A stretch of 64,000 nt of DNA from Cheiracanthium punctorium. Its lineage: Eukaryota > Arthropoda > Arachnida > Araneae > Cheiracanthiidae. Made by a program: the position numbers and the translations under genes. Below the pieces are notes generated by a model that saw nothing but the letters and a program-made list of their open reading frames with translations, was not told where the DNA came from and ran no database searches. How positions within the stretch are numbered: position 1 is the stretch's first letter; each line of letters begins with the position of its first letter. The stretch covers positions 124,001-188,000 of the forward strand of contig JAWZYV010013132.1 of the NCBI GenBank assembly GCA_038373885.1. Direction: 5' to 3'. This document shows, piece by piece, positions 21,906 through 32,506 of the stretch.

Positions 21906-22421
21906 AAACTAAAGTTTTACTGATATTTTCATTCTAATTTGTTTCGTTTCCAAAAGAATTAATGGTGACGGTATATTTTTAACATAAAATAGCAAAAATT
22001 TTAGAAACGTCGATTTAAAATAAACATTACCGGATACCACACGGCATTTGTTGAACAAATTATATTTTTCTAATATTATTCCACTAAAAGACCATTGGAA
22101 AAATTCATCAAACAGCATATCATTTTAATAGCTTTCGCATGGCATATTAATGTCTATGTACCCAGATATTTACTATAACCTTGTTGGAGATCCTACATTG
22201 TGGGTGGTGGCTGGTGGCACAAGCTTTGATGTTAGTTTCAAAATGGCTAACTTTTTTAGTTGATTAACCAAGAGATTTTGTTTCTATTGATCACAAGCTC
22301 GTTATTCGCAATAATCCAAGTTCACCTAACTTGGTAAGTATGACCCTTCAATCATGTGTCTTCGACAAGCTTGAGCAGCAATGCCGCATTAATAAGTACA
22401 GAATTACCCTGAAACAGAAAG
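21906..22421. other. Flank left of the BEL/Pao nest
   Basis: No gene or repeat recognised. It ends at the CATGT target duplication (22422-22426) of the outer BEL/Pao element. Confidence 0.4.
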
Positions 22422-22426
22422 CATGT

Positions 22427-22827
22427 TGTGGAATAATCCCATGATAAAACACCAGAAACTCTGGCAGTGTTTTGAAGTAATGTCGGCGCCGGCGAGATGG
22501 GGCCCTTTTAGGCACTTTTTTGCCTGGCCTCAGTAGTTCACAAGGTTTCGTGAGACTGTAGACACGCAGTTAGATGTGCAGTGTAAATAGAATCATATTT
22601 TCATGTATATATATTAATTATGCTTATGTTTTGTAGTTAACCAAGAACGGATTGTGTTAATAATAAAGACCGATATTTTAATGATTAAGAAAGTGGTATA
22701 ATTTGGAGATTTCCACTTCGGGGCCTGTGCAGAACCCCCCCACCTTTGCTGGAATCAGGTAAGAGCTTATGCCTTTTTACCTAGATTTATTGAGGGATTT
22801 TGAAGAGTCTGTAGATAAGATTCTACA
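22427..22827 (+). repeat. 5' LTR of outer BEL/Pao element
   Basis: 401 bp, starting TGTGGAATAATCC and ending TTCTACA. It differs from the 3' copy at only about four positions that I can see (early C/T, A/C and T/C changes and one near 22593). It contains AATAAAG near 22662-22668, a plausible polyadenylation signal. Confidence 0.95.
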
Positions 22828-22829
22828 AG

Positions 22830-22847
22830 TGGCGCCCAACGTGGGGC
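22830..22847 (+). other. Primer-binding site of outer element
   Basis: TGGCGCCCAACGTGGGGC lies two bases after the 5' LTR. The leading TGG is complementary to a tRNA CCA end. I do not assign the tRNA species. Confidence 0.8.
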
Positions 22848-22891
22848 CTCGATTTCGAAAATATATTTGATTTATATTTAATTGAATACCT

Positions 22892-23100
22892 TGTGCGGAG
22901 GTTGCGTTTGTAAAGAGACAAATGGACTGTAAAATGCGAAATGCGTTTTATTGATGCGTGTTACTGCGTAGCGTAGCGTACAAGAGAGAAAGTTGCGAGG
23001 AAAAACATTGCAAGTAGGAGGGTTGCCAAAATGGCGTGATTACAAAGTGCGCCAAGAACGGCGCTCGATGGCCAAGGATGTACATTGCAAAGACGGAACA
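22892..23100 (-). repeat. 3' LTR of inner BEL/Pao element
   Basis: 209 bp; on the + strand it runs TGTGCGGAGG to GACGGAACA. Next to it on the internal side is TCCCGCCCTGC (23101-23111), the complement of a purine tract GCAGGGCGGGA that would prime plus-strand synthesis. Confidence 0.95.
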
Positions 23101-23235
23101 TCCCGCCCTGCGTTGAAACATGTTTCAAAGAAAAAAATAAGTAAGGTTACATCACTCGTTAGCATATAAGATAAGAAAAAAACACAATATTAATTAGGAT
23201 AATGAATACAACAAATACAAATTAACTCTTCAATT

Positions 23236-26200
23236 TTACTGAAAATTGTCTGCAATAGGCAAAATGCAAATTTTAGATATTGGTCTCCTAACGTTTGCCT
23301 TGACTGTGCGTATATCAGCTACTCTGACATTGCCGTTTGGGCCTGAAATTACCTTAATGATTCGACCCAAAGGCCACTGGTAAGTTGGAAGCTGAATGTC
23401 CTTTACTAAAACTAACATACCAGGACTTAAATTTTGTTTTTTAAGCAGCCACTTTGAGCGCTGCTGTAAATGGCTCAAATAACTGTTTTGCCAGTGTTTC
23501 CAAACAGTTTGAACTAATTTTTGAGTCCTTTGCCATCTGGTAAGAAGATTGTCTCGTTTGTCAATGAAGTTAGGCTCAGGGATAGAATTTATAGGTTTTC
23601 CTATAAGGAAATGGCCTGGAGTTAAAACTGAAAATTCGTCTGTATCAGTGGGTAGAGGAGATAGGGGTCGTGAATTAAGGATCCCCTCAATTTGAGTGGT
23701 TATTGTTAAAAACTCTTCGAGCGTTAGTCTTGCGGAGCCTACCACTCTCTTAAAATGATATTTAAAAGCCTTAACGCCCGCTTCCCAAAGACCGCCAAAG
23801 TTGGGAGCCCTAGGGGGCAAAAATTTCCAACTGATACCTTCGGAGGAAAGCATATTCGAAACGTCTTCTCCAAACATTAGTTTGTATAGGCGTTTAATCT
23901 CTGCGGAAGCACCAGTAAAATTAGTCGCATTATCGCTAAAAATAATGGAGCTTTTTCCGCGACGGGCAAAAAATCTTTTCAATGTAGCGATTAGAGCTTC
24001 GGAAGTTAAGTCCGAGACAAAGTCTATGTGCACAGCCTTGGTTGCCATACATATAAATAAAGCGACATACACTTTTTGAAGAGTACCTTTCCTCTGCCCC
24101 TTATACTTTACCTCGAAAGGCCCACATAAGTCGATACCTGTGTTTAAAAATGCCGAACTAGGTGTGACTCTTTCGGCTGGAAGGTCACCCATTATCTGGT
24201 TTGCGATAACTGGCTTGTTTTTGAAGCATTCTACACATTCGTGAACTACTTTGCGTGCTACACTTCTGCCACCAATGGGCCAATATTTTAAACGAACAGT
24301 ATTTAGAAGGGCTAGAGGGCCTACATGAAAATCTCGTTTATGGTAGTATTGAAATATAAGCTTAACTAATTTATTTCCGGCTGGCAGAATGATGGGATGT
24401 TTTTGATTAAATTTTAAATTAGAATGCGCAAGTCTGCCACCTACTCTTAATAATCCGTCGGATGGATCTATGAATGGATTAAGAAATTTCAACTTACTTG
24501 AAGGAACTGGCAATCCCCTTTCTAAAGCAGATATCTCGGGGGAAAAGTACCTTACCTGAACAATTTTTAAAAGCACATTTTCTGCGTTTTTGTATTCCTC
24601 CTGTTTGAGGAATCCCTTTTCCTTTTCAGGAAATTTACTATTTCGGAAGAACCTAAAAATAAATGCTAGAATTCTGATTAGTTTGTGAAAATCATTAGTG
24701 ATATTGAGCAAATCATTTAAAAACTTAGAGTCATTAATTGAAGTTAAAGTCATTTTGGAAATATGCTTGAGTTCATCGGCGAAAAGTTTGTTGGTTGAGA
24801 CACTAGAATTTGGTACAGTCTGAAAGGCAGGTAAATTTAATTTTGAAATGTCTGGTCCTTTAAACCACAATTGACTGGCTGCAAGGGCTTTAACATCAAG
24901 TCCTCTGGAAAGTAAGTCAGCAGGATTATGCTCTGATGGAATGTGCTGCCACTGAAACTCTTTCGAGAGTTGCTGAATTTGAGACACTCGGTTACTTACA
25001 AATGTCTTGAGTAAGTTTGATGGAGAGTTTATCCATGCGAGGGCTATAGTTGAGTCTGAATATAATATGACAGAGTCTATGTGCAGTCTTAATGAAGCAA
25101 TGACTTTCTGTGTGAGTTTTGAGAGAAGCAGACAGGAGCAAAGCTCAAGTCTAGGAATCGTCATGGATTTGGTTGGGGCCACTCGCGATTTACTGCACAA
25201 AAGTTGGCTTGATATTTCATCGGAATTGGATACAGTTTTTATGTAAATCACTGCACCATACGCCTTTGAAGATGCATCTGCAAATCCGTGTAACACTACG
25301 AGCTTTGTGCTAGCTTGCAAAAAACATCTGGGAACATGAATAGATTCTATATCTGGTAGAGTTTTTATGAAGTTTTTCCATTGTTTGGACACATCTGGTG
25401 GTAGTGTTTCGTTCCAGTCCAATTTGAGTAACCACAATTGCTGCATGAATATTTTTGCCTTGGCAATGACCGGGCCCAAGAGTCCAAGGGGGTCATATAT
25501 GCGAGCAATTTGTGAAAGCACGTCTCGTTTGGTGTAGTTGCAATCTGTGCTGGTGCTAACCTTATACGTAAAGGAATCACTTAAGCTGTTCCAAAACATT
25601 CCTAGAGTTTTGACCATTATTTCCTCAGAATTTCGGTCAAGCGTGAATTCCTTAAATTCTGCTGATGAAGCCCTATTGGAACACCATTTGTGCAAAGTCA
25701 TGTCTCTCCGTTGGAGCAGCTGCGTTAATTCTGATTTGAGTTTTTCAAACTCGTAAAGTTCTGAAGCACCGGAGAGGCAATCATCCATATAAAAATCTTG
25801 TAGTACTGCCTTTGAAGCTAAAGGAAAGTTTTTTTCCTCATCTAGAGCAAGTTGTTGTAGAACCTTTGTTGCTAAGTATGGAGCGGATGCGGTTCCATAT
25901 GTAACCGTTTGTAGCTCAAAAACTTTAGTTGGTGCGGTTTTACTGGTCTTCCAAAGAATTTTTTGCAGTTTAGTTTGCGAAGGATTAACATCTATCATCC
26001 TGAACATTTGTTTTATATCTGCAGTGAATGCATAAGCGTGTTTTCTAAATCTAATTAGAATCGAGAAGAGATCTTCCTGAAGCACTCCTCCCTTGCTCAG
26101 TAGATCGTTTAAAGAATTTCCACTAGACGTTTTAGCACTCGCGTTGAAAACTACACGAAGTTTAGTAGTTTTACTTGATGGACGTAACACACCATGATGC

Positions 26201-28437
26201 GGTAGGTAGTACCCGTCTTCGATGTCTGAATCTTCTTTCAACTCCTCCATATGTTGTAATAATTCATATTCGCTGAGAAAATCTGAATAAAGTGTTTGCA
26301 TAGTGGGATCACGTTCTAAACGCATCCATAACTGATCTAGTCTTTTTGATGCGATTGCCTTAGAATGTCCTAACATTTCTTCGGAAGAATCTGGTTTGAA
26401 TGGCATTTCCACAACGTATCTACCATTCGGTTTCCTATAATGCGTTTTTGCGAAATGTTCGTTACAATACTTTAACTCATCATTGCAAATTTCGTTTGTT
26501 TCTACCTCTTCAATTTCCCAAAAACGTTTGAGAGTTTTATTAAGGATGTCTAGGTTTTTAGTTAAAAAACATTGTTTAGAAGAATTATAGGTAGGGTTGT
26601 CTGAAATAACACCTGAAACAAGATAACCAAAACAACTTGATTGTAAGAATAAGTTGTCTGCTAGCTTTATTTTATCGTCATTCAATAGAGAAAAGAACAA
26701 TTCCGCACCAATAAGGATATCTATTTTTTGAGGAATAAAAAATGATGGATCAGCTAGTTTAACTTCACTTGGTATTTTTAAGTTCGAAATATTTAATTTT
26801 GTAGATGGTGTGAAACTTGTTATGTTAGGAACAATTAATAAATCTACTTCCCATTGCGAATCTCTATTTTCATTCGATAAGAGAGCCGAAACTTTTTTCT
26901 TTATGTTTACCGATGTATCATTCAAACCAGTAATTGGGATGTTTATTTTCTCTTTTCTCAAACCCAATAAATCTGCCGCAGTAGAGGAGAGAAAACAAGA
27001 CTCGCTGGCAGAGTCAAGAACGCCTCTTAATGGTTTGAATCCCCCCCATGCGTCTCTGACATGTATTATAGCTGTGTTTATTAAAATGTTCTTATCTCCA
27101 TTACAGAAAAAGGAAAGGCGAGGATTTTCTGGCGCCTGCAAATCAACAGATTCAGAACTGTTAGCTTGTTGATTTCGTTCTTGAGGTTGTGTATGCGTCG
27201 AGAGTCTGGGTTCACTCTCTCGGATGTTATGACTACTTGTCATGGGTATCGGCGGTGTTGAATATTTATGAAGCAATGTGTGATGATCTAATTTCTTTTC
27301 ACAAACACAACAGGAACTTTTAGAGTTACATCTGGATAATTGGTGGAATGCACTTAAGCAATTTTTGCAAAGACGATTTTTTTGAACTAAATCTAACCTT
27401 TCGGATAATTTCATTCCTTTAAATACATTACAATGATACAGAGCATGTGTTTGTAATTTACAGGCGATACACAATTTAGGAGATTTGTCTGCCTTAACAA
27501 AAAGAGATTTCGATCTATCGGCATTAACTTTAGAAGGAATATTTGTTTGAATATTATTTAAGATTTGGCACCTCCTTTCTAAGAATTCGAGGAAATCATC
27601 AAATTCAGGTACATCGTTGTCTTTCAATGTTAATTCAAATTGCTTGCGAGTGTCTCGATCTAATTTATCAAGTACAATATTTAATAACAAGGCATTAGAT
27701 AATTTATCTCTAGCGAAATTTAAGATTTTTAATGATCTAAGATTTTTCAAAATGGTATCTAATATGTTGCGTAGATCTTTTCCTGATTCATGCTTTAAGG
27801 GATGGAGATTTAAAATATTTTTGATATGACAATTAACAATTATTCTTTTGTTTTCATAGCGTTGTTCTAAAGCTTTAAAGAGAGAAGAAAAGTTATCGTC
27901 AACAGTTTCTATGATTTTAGCATCTCCCTTAAGCGATCCGCGTAAATAATGCAATTTTTCATTTTCAGAAAGTTCAGGATTTTCAGTAATTAAGCTATTA
28001 AACTGCGTTTTGAACAAGTTCCATTCCTCAAATTTTCCGCTGAAAAACGGAAGTGGGATTTTCGGAAGCTTTACAAAAGCCCTTTTTGGTTGATCGCTCA
28101 TAATAGATTCTTCAATACCTTTGCTTTGCACAGAGTCAGTATTTATAGTTTTTAATTTGTTAATAGAGGTTTTGAGGCTTACCTCTAATTTTTGAATGTC
28201 ATCATCCACTTCGAAAAGAGAGGTCTCGACTTTTTGGAATTCGTCTTCCTTTGCGATCATGTAGTATTCGTCCTTAAGCACTTCGAATTTCTGCTGTATA
28301 GTAAGCAAAATATCCAATTGAGCCTGAAGTTCAGGAATGTCCATGTTTTCTTGCCCTTCTGTGAGGACATTATTTAATTTCGTCAGCTGGCTTTTGATGC
28401 CGCCGCGCTTTCGGTTTAGCGCTGTAATATCAGTCAT
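23236..28437 (-). CDS. BEL/Pao gag-pol polyprotein (1733 aa)
   Basis: Single polyprotein of the inner element; makes the particle and copies and inserts the element. Order: N-terminal coiled-coil-like gag region; DUF1759-type gag domain near residues 120-290 (FFSGKFEEWNLFK); Cys/His knuckles near 325-395, including CKNCLSAFHQLSRC near 357; DUF1758-type aspartic protease with VLDSASE near 474; reverse transcriptase with FYMDDCLSG near 883; Pao peptidase/RNase H region with HGFADASSKAYGAV; integrase with an HHCC finger (CVECF), catalytic Asp in GIDLCGPF near 1434, Asp in FSDNATNF near 1500 and Glu in GGLWEAGVKA near 1550; and a C-terminal DUF5641-like domain. The ATG at 28437 follows the primer site and is the first in frame. 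The protease reads DSA where DSG is usual. All key residues I can check are present and there are no frame breaks, so this copy may be competent. Confidence 0.96.
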   Translation of the reverse strand: MTDITALNRKRGGIKSQLTKLNNVLTEGQENMDIPELQAQLDILLTIQQKFEVLKDEYYMIAKEDEFQKVETSLFEVDDDIQKLEVSLKTSINKLKTINTDSVQSKGIEESIMSDQPKRAFVKLPKIPLPFFSGKFEEWNLFKTQFNSLITENPELSENEKLHYLRGSLKGDAKIIETVDDNFSSLFKALEQRYENKRIIVNCHIKNILNLHPLKHESGKDLRNILDTILKNLRSLKILNFARDKLSNALLLNIVLDKLDRDTRKQFELTLKDNDVPEFDDFLEFLERRCQILNNIQTNIPSKVNADRSKSLFVKADKSPKLCIACKLQTHALYHCNVFKGMKLSERLDLVQKNRLCKNCLSAFHQLSRCNSKSSCCVCEKKLDHHTLLHKYSTPPIPMTSSHNIRESEPRLSTHTQPQERNQQANSSESVDLQAPENPRLSFFCNGDKNILINTAIIHVRDAWGGFKPLRGVLDSASESCFLSSTAADLLGLRKEKINIPITGLNDTSVNIKKKVSALLSNENRDSQWEVDLLIVPNITSFTPSTKLNISNLKIPSEVKLADPSFFIPQKIDILIGAELFFSLLNDDKIKLADNLFLQSSCFGYLVSGVISDNPTYNSSKQCFLTKNLDILNKTLKRFWEIEEVETNEICNDELKYCNEHFAKTHYRKPNGRYVVEMPFKPDSSEEMLGHSKAIASKRLDQLWMRLERDPTMQTLYSDFLSEYELLQHMEELKEDSDIEDGYYLPHHGVLRPSSKTTKLRVVFNASAKTSSGNSLNDLLSKGGVLQEDLFSILIRFRKHAYAFTADIKQMFRMIDVNPSQTKLQKILWKTSKTAPTKVFELQTVTYGTASAPYLATKVLQQLALDEEKNFPLASKAVLQDFYMDDCLSGASELYEFEKLKSELTQLLQRRDMTLHKWCSNRASSAEFKEFTLDRNSEEIMVKTLGMFWNSLSDSFTYKVSTSTDCNYTKRDVLSQIARIYDPLGLLGPVIAKAKIFMQQLWLLKLDWNETLPPDVSKQWKNFIKTLPDIESIHVPRCFLQASTKLVVLHGFADASSKAYGAVIYIKTVSNSDEISSQLLCSKSRVAPTKSMTIPRLELCSCLLLSKLTQKVIASLRLHIDSVILYSDSTIALAWINSPSNLLKTFVSNRVSQIQQLSKEFQWQHIPSEHNPADLLSRGLDVKALAASQLWFKGPDISKLNLPAFQTVPNSSVSTNKLFADELKHISKMTLTSINDSKFLNDLLNITNDFHKLIRILAFIFRFFRNSKFPEKEKGFLKQEEYKNAENVLLKIVQVRYFSPEISALERGLPVPSSKLKFLNPFIDPSDGLLRVGGRLAHSNLKFNQKHPIILPAGNKLVKLIFQYYHKRDFHVGPLALLNTVRLKYWPIGGRSVARKVVHECVECFKNKPVIANQIMGDLPAERVTPSSAFLNTGIDLCGPFEVKYKGQRKGTLQKVYVALFICMATKAVHIDFVSDLTSEALIATLKRFFARRGKSSIIFSDNATNFTGASAEIKRLYKLMFGEDVSNMLSSEGISWKFLPPRAPNFGGLWEAGVKAFKYHFKRVVGSARLTLEEFLTITTQIEGILNSRPLSPLPTDTDEFSVLTPGHFLIGKPINSIPEPNFIDKRDNLLTRWQRTQKLVQTVWKHWQNSYLSHLQQRSKWLLKKQNLSPGMLVLVKDIQLPTYQWPLGRIIKVISGPNGNVRVADIRTVKANVRRPISKICILPIADNFQ

Positions 28438-28514
28438 CTTAGCGATCTGAATTTATTACATTAAACTCAATCAAAGCGTATAAGATTACTTATTCCATAG
28501 GATCCGGTTTACCT

Positions 28515-28532
28515 CCGGGTCGCTAAGGACCA
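28515..28532 (-). other. Primer-binding site of inner element
   Basis: On the - strand, three bases after the 5' LTR, the sequence is TGGTCCTTAGCGACCCGG, complementary to a tRNA 3' end with CCA. The tRNA species is not assigned. Confidence 0.75.
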
Positions 28533-28535
28533 AAA

Positions 28536-28744
28536 TGTGCGGAGGTTGCGTTTGTAAAGAGACAAATGGACTGTAAAATGCGAAATGCGTTTTATTGATG
28601 CGTGTTACTGCGTAGCGTAGCGTACAAGAGAGAAAGTTGCGAGGAAAAACATTGCAAGTAGGAGGGTTGCCAAAATGGCGTGATTACAAAGTGCGCCAAG
28701 AACGGCGCTCGATGGCCAAGGATGTACATTGCAAAGACGGACCA
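28536..28744 (-). repeat. 5' LTR of inner BEL/Pao element
   Basis: 209 bp, identical to the other LTR except one base. It would carry the promoter for transcription towards lower coordinates. Reading out the other way it abuts the outer gag start region at 28761. Confidence 0.95.
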
Positions 28745-28760
28745 TACCTAAAGTAGGAAA

Positions 28761-29060
28761 ATGTCGGTCAATGTTCTGGAACAGTTAAAAACTAAACGAA
28801 CGGGAACGAAAAGTTCTATTACGAAATTGGTTAACAAAATAAACAACACGTTGAATAATGAGACCTCAACTGTTACTTTAAATTGGTTAGAAGAACAAAA
28901 GGCACTGTTAATTGATAAAGAAACGAAACTTTCTGAACTCGATGGAAAAATAGAAAACGAAATAACAGATTGAAAGAAATTAGAAGAAGAAGTTGAGACT
29001 AATCAAGAATATAGGGAAAATTTAATATCATTAAAGCAAAATTAAATTGTTGCATAAGAG
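28761..29060 (+). pseudogene. Outer element gag, N-terminal part (interrupted)
   Basis: The ATG at 28761 opens a 70-codon stretch with a charged, helical N-terminus typical of BEL/Pao gag (KTKRTGTKSSITKLVNKI). It stops at TGA 28971-28973. The same frame then continues with similar charged sequence (KKLEEEVETNQEY) to a second stop at about 29043, and the homologous gag resumes in another frame. So there is one nonsense codon and one frame break within 300 bases. Confidence 0.8.
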
Positions 29061-29062
29061 AT

Positions 29063-32000
29063 TTGCTAAAACCAGACAGGAAAATTGAACGGGAAAATTT
29101 AAGTCACGAAGAATCGAATTTATCAGCATTATCGAACTCAGCTACGCCCGTTGTTATATCGGAAAATAAAATTCGTATTAAATTGCCAAAAATAAACATT
29201 GAGAAATTTGATGGTAATTTTGAAAACTGGCAAGAATTTTGGTGTCAATTTAAGTCCGCTATTCATGTAAACGAAAGCTTGAACAAAGTCGATAAATTCA
29301 CCTATTTAAAGAGTTTTCTTAAAGATTCGGCTCAGATTGCAATACAAGGACTTTCGATTTCTGAAGACAATTACGATACTGACGTTAAAATTTTAGAAGA
29401 CAGGTTTGGAAGAAAAGAGCTTTTGATTCGAGCGCACATAAACAAGCTCTTAAATTTATCACCAGTTCGAAATTCTTCGAATCTTAAGGATCTACGTCAG
29501 TTGTATGACACGTGCGAAATACAAATACGCAGTTTAAAGTCTTTGGGTATTGAATTGAACACGTATGGCAACTTATTGTTTCCTATATTAACTAAATTGA
29601 TTCCTGATCATATAATGTTAAATTACAATAGGGATTATAAGGATGAAACTGAATCATGGGATGTTGGTAAATTGTTAGAGTATTTAAAAACGGAAGTGGT
29701 AACGAGAGAAAGAACTCTGTCATTTCGAAGAAAGGAATCTGAAGAAAGCATAGGTTATAGCAGCAAAACATTTGTTAAGGGAAAACAAGATGATAGAGAC
29801 AATTCATTTAAAAGGGGTTTTAAAGAGAAATATAAGGTACCTACTGTTGCTTTATTGAATTCTAGTATCGATAGTCAAAATTATTGCGTATTTTGTAAAG
29901 GGAATCATGAAATAGAAAAATGTCCGAAACCTGTTAATGAAAGGAAGGATATTTTAAAGAAAGAAGGCAGGTGTTGGAATTGTTTGAAATTCCATTTGGT
30001 TAGAGAATGTAAATTTAAAGGTAGGTGTAAATTATGTACCCGAAAGCATAATACGGCGATCTGCGAGACCAGCGAGAAAAAAGAGCATAATTCTAACTCC
30101 GAAACTATAGTATCGTCTATTCAAAACAAAAATGAGGGAAGGGAAATTTATTTACAAACCGCAACTGCATTAGCACTTGGAAAGGGCAATAGATTACGGA
30201 TTAGAGTACTATTTGACCTTGGGTCACAACGCTCATTTATACTAGGTAGCATTGCGGAGAAATTAAAACTGAAATCCGTGGGGGAAGAAAACATCACAAT
30301 TCACTCCTTTGGCTCCACAGAAGCTGTGAGTGAAAAGCACAAACGATACAACGTTGTTTTGCGAAATCTACTGATAAGCAGCCAAAGCACTTCTATCGAA
30401 GTGCTGGAGACGCCGAAAATAAGTGAGGCTCTAATTGGGGTTCCCGCACTCGAAATAAGACGTTATTTTGATGAAAATAAATTGCAGCTCGCGGATAGAA
30501 CATATGGTAATGATCCATATTATTATCAGTTGTCTCTTTTAATTGGAAGCGATTTTTATTGGAAAATGGTATCTGGGAAAATATGTAGAGTGTCAAATTC
30601 ACTTGTTGCGTCAGAAACAATGTTAGGGTGGACTGTCAATGGCACGAGTGTATCAACAGACGTTACCGTGCAGTTAAATTCTATTAATGTTATGAAAGCA
30701 GCAGTAGGGCAAAATCTTTCAGAAGCGGATCAGGAACTAAAGGATTTATTGAAAAATTTCTGGGAATTAGACTCATTAGGTATTAAACAAGAAACGGAGC
30801 AAAGCGACGTAGAAAGTGAGGTGTTTGAGGATTTCAAGAATTCTGTTAAATTTTATGATAGTCGGTACGAGATTCGCTTACCATGGAATAATAAGTTCAA
30901 TGACTTGAAAGATAACTATGAAGTAGCTATGCTAAGATTAAAAGGGTTAGCCCGAAAATTTGACAGGTCTCCTGAACTTTATGAAAAATATAAGCCCGTA
31001 ATTGAAGATTATCTGGACAAGGGAATAGCAGAGGCTGTAAACGATGAACCTACATCTATATCGTATTATATGCCACACCAAGCGGTTATACGAGAAGATA
31101 AAACTACCACTAAATTGCGTGTGGTATTTGACGCATCGTCTCATTCTAATCGTTCCTTGTCATTGAATGATTGCTTATATCAAGGTCCTCATTTGAACCC
31201 AGATTTGCTCAGCATTTTACTAAACTTTAGATTGCATAAAATAGCATTTGTAGCGGACATTGAGAGTGCATTTCTTCAAATTGGCATTGCTCCGTCTGAC
31301 AGAGACGCCGTAAGACTTTTGTGGATTGATGACTCTCATGAATCAGACAAACTAAATCTCAGAGTACTACGTATGAAAAGAGTATTGTTCGGTGTAAAAC
31401 CAAGTCCGTTTTTGTTATCAGCTACCATCAAATATCATATAAATAAATATAAAGAGAAATATCCTGAAGTATTTGAAACATTAAATAACTGTCTATACGT
31501 GGATGACCTCATCAGTGGAGCTGATAAAGTGGAACAAGGCTTAGAAATCTATAAGGGAGTAAAGCATGTTTTAAAAGAAGCAAGTTTCAATATGCGTAAA
31601 TTGAAGTCGAATTCTCGTGCACTGCAAGAACATTTCGATGATGAAGAAAATTCCGAGGATTTGAGCACTGAAAATTGTAAAGTTTTGGGGTATAAGTGGA
31701 ATGTGCAAGAAGATACAATCAGTATCGAAATGAAGGAGTTATTGAAGCAAATTGAACCGAAGAAATATTCTGTAACTAAGAGAGAAGCTCTGCAAATTAT
31801 AGGAAGATTTTTTGATCCCATTGGATTTCTCAATCCATTTACAATTAATGCCAGAATAATTATGCAAGAAATGTGGAAAAGTGGATTAGGATGGGATGAT
31901 AAACTTCCGGAAGAACTGAGAATTAGATGGGAGAATTGGTGTTCACAACTTGAGAAAATTCAAGACTTGAAAATACCTAGGCATTATTTTGGGAAAAACA

Positions 32001-32506
32001 GTGAAGACGAAATGAATGACGTTCAATTTCATTGCTTTGTTGATGCAAGTGGAAACTCTTTCGGCGCTGTAATTTATGCAAGATATCAGACACAGAAGCA
32101 AGAAATACTAACGAGATTTGTTATTGCTAAGATACGTGTTGCGCCCCTGAAAAAACTATCCTTGCCAAGATTGGAGCTTATGGGTGCTATCGTTGGAGCT
32201 AGACTTGCAGTATATCTATCGAAGCATTTGACTAAATATAAGACTTCAACCTTTTATTTTTGGACGGATTCCAAAGTGGTTCTTCATTGGATTCACGGTA
32301 ATGCCGATGACTGGAAGCCGTTTGTGCAGAATAGAGTCCTAGAAATTCAAAAGAATTCTGACAAAACTCTTTGGTCATACTGTCCAGGACACGAAAATCC
32401 GGCAGACTGTCAAACAAGAGATCGTAAACCAAAATCTGTTTTGAACGACAAATGGTTTCAAGGGCCAAAGTGGCTGAAAATGGAAGTAGTTTTTGGCCAA
32501 AAATAG
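29063..32506 (+). pseudogene. Outer element gag-pol, main part to RNase H
   Basis: An 1147-codon open stretch; its apparent start is a TTG and is not a real initiation site. Order: DUF1759-type gag (KFDGNFENWQEFWCQFKSAI); three CX2CX3HX4C knuckles near 29884-30066 (CVFCKGNHEIEKC, CWNCLKFHLVREC, CKLCTRKHNTAIC); aspartic protease with FDLGSQRSF near 30211; RT with CLYVDDLISG near 31490; Pao/RNase H region with CFVDASGNSFGAV near 32036 and CPGHENPADCQTR near 32380. The protease has Leu right after the catalytic Asp where Ser or Thr is usual. The frame is lost near 32470-32506 in the W-GPKWL region; the rest continues in another frame. Confidence 0.88.

Larger units (their letters stand above)
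22892..28744 (-). mobile_element. Inner BEL/Pao LTR retrotransposon, apparently intact
   Basis: Two 209-bp LTRs (22892-23100 and 28536-28744) differ at one base near the end (AACA versus ACCA). A perfect 5-bp target duplication TACCT flanks it at 22887-22891 and 28745-28749. A primer-binding site, a polypurine tract and one uninterrupted 1733-codon gag-pol frame are all present on the - strand. Near-identical LTRs mean insertion was very recent. It lies antiparallel inside the leader of the outer element, between that element's primer-binding site and gag start, so it must be younger. Confidence 0.97.

Noticed and set aside
24990..27180. Plus-strand frames such as 26810-27172 and 25007-25246
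   Set aside because: They are antisense to the intact BEL/Pao polyprotein and have no features of their own.
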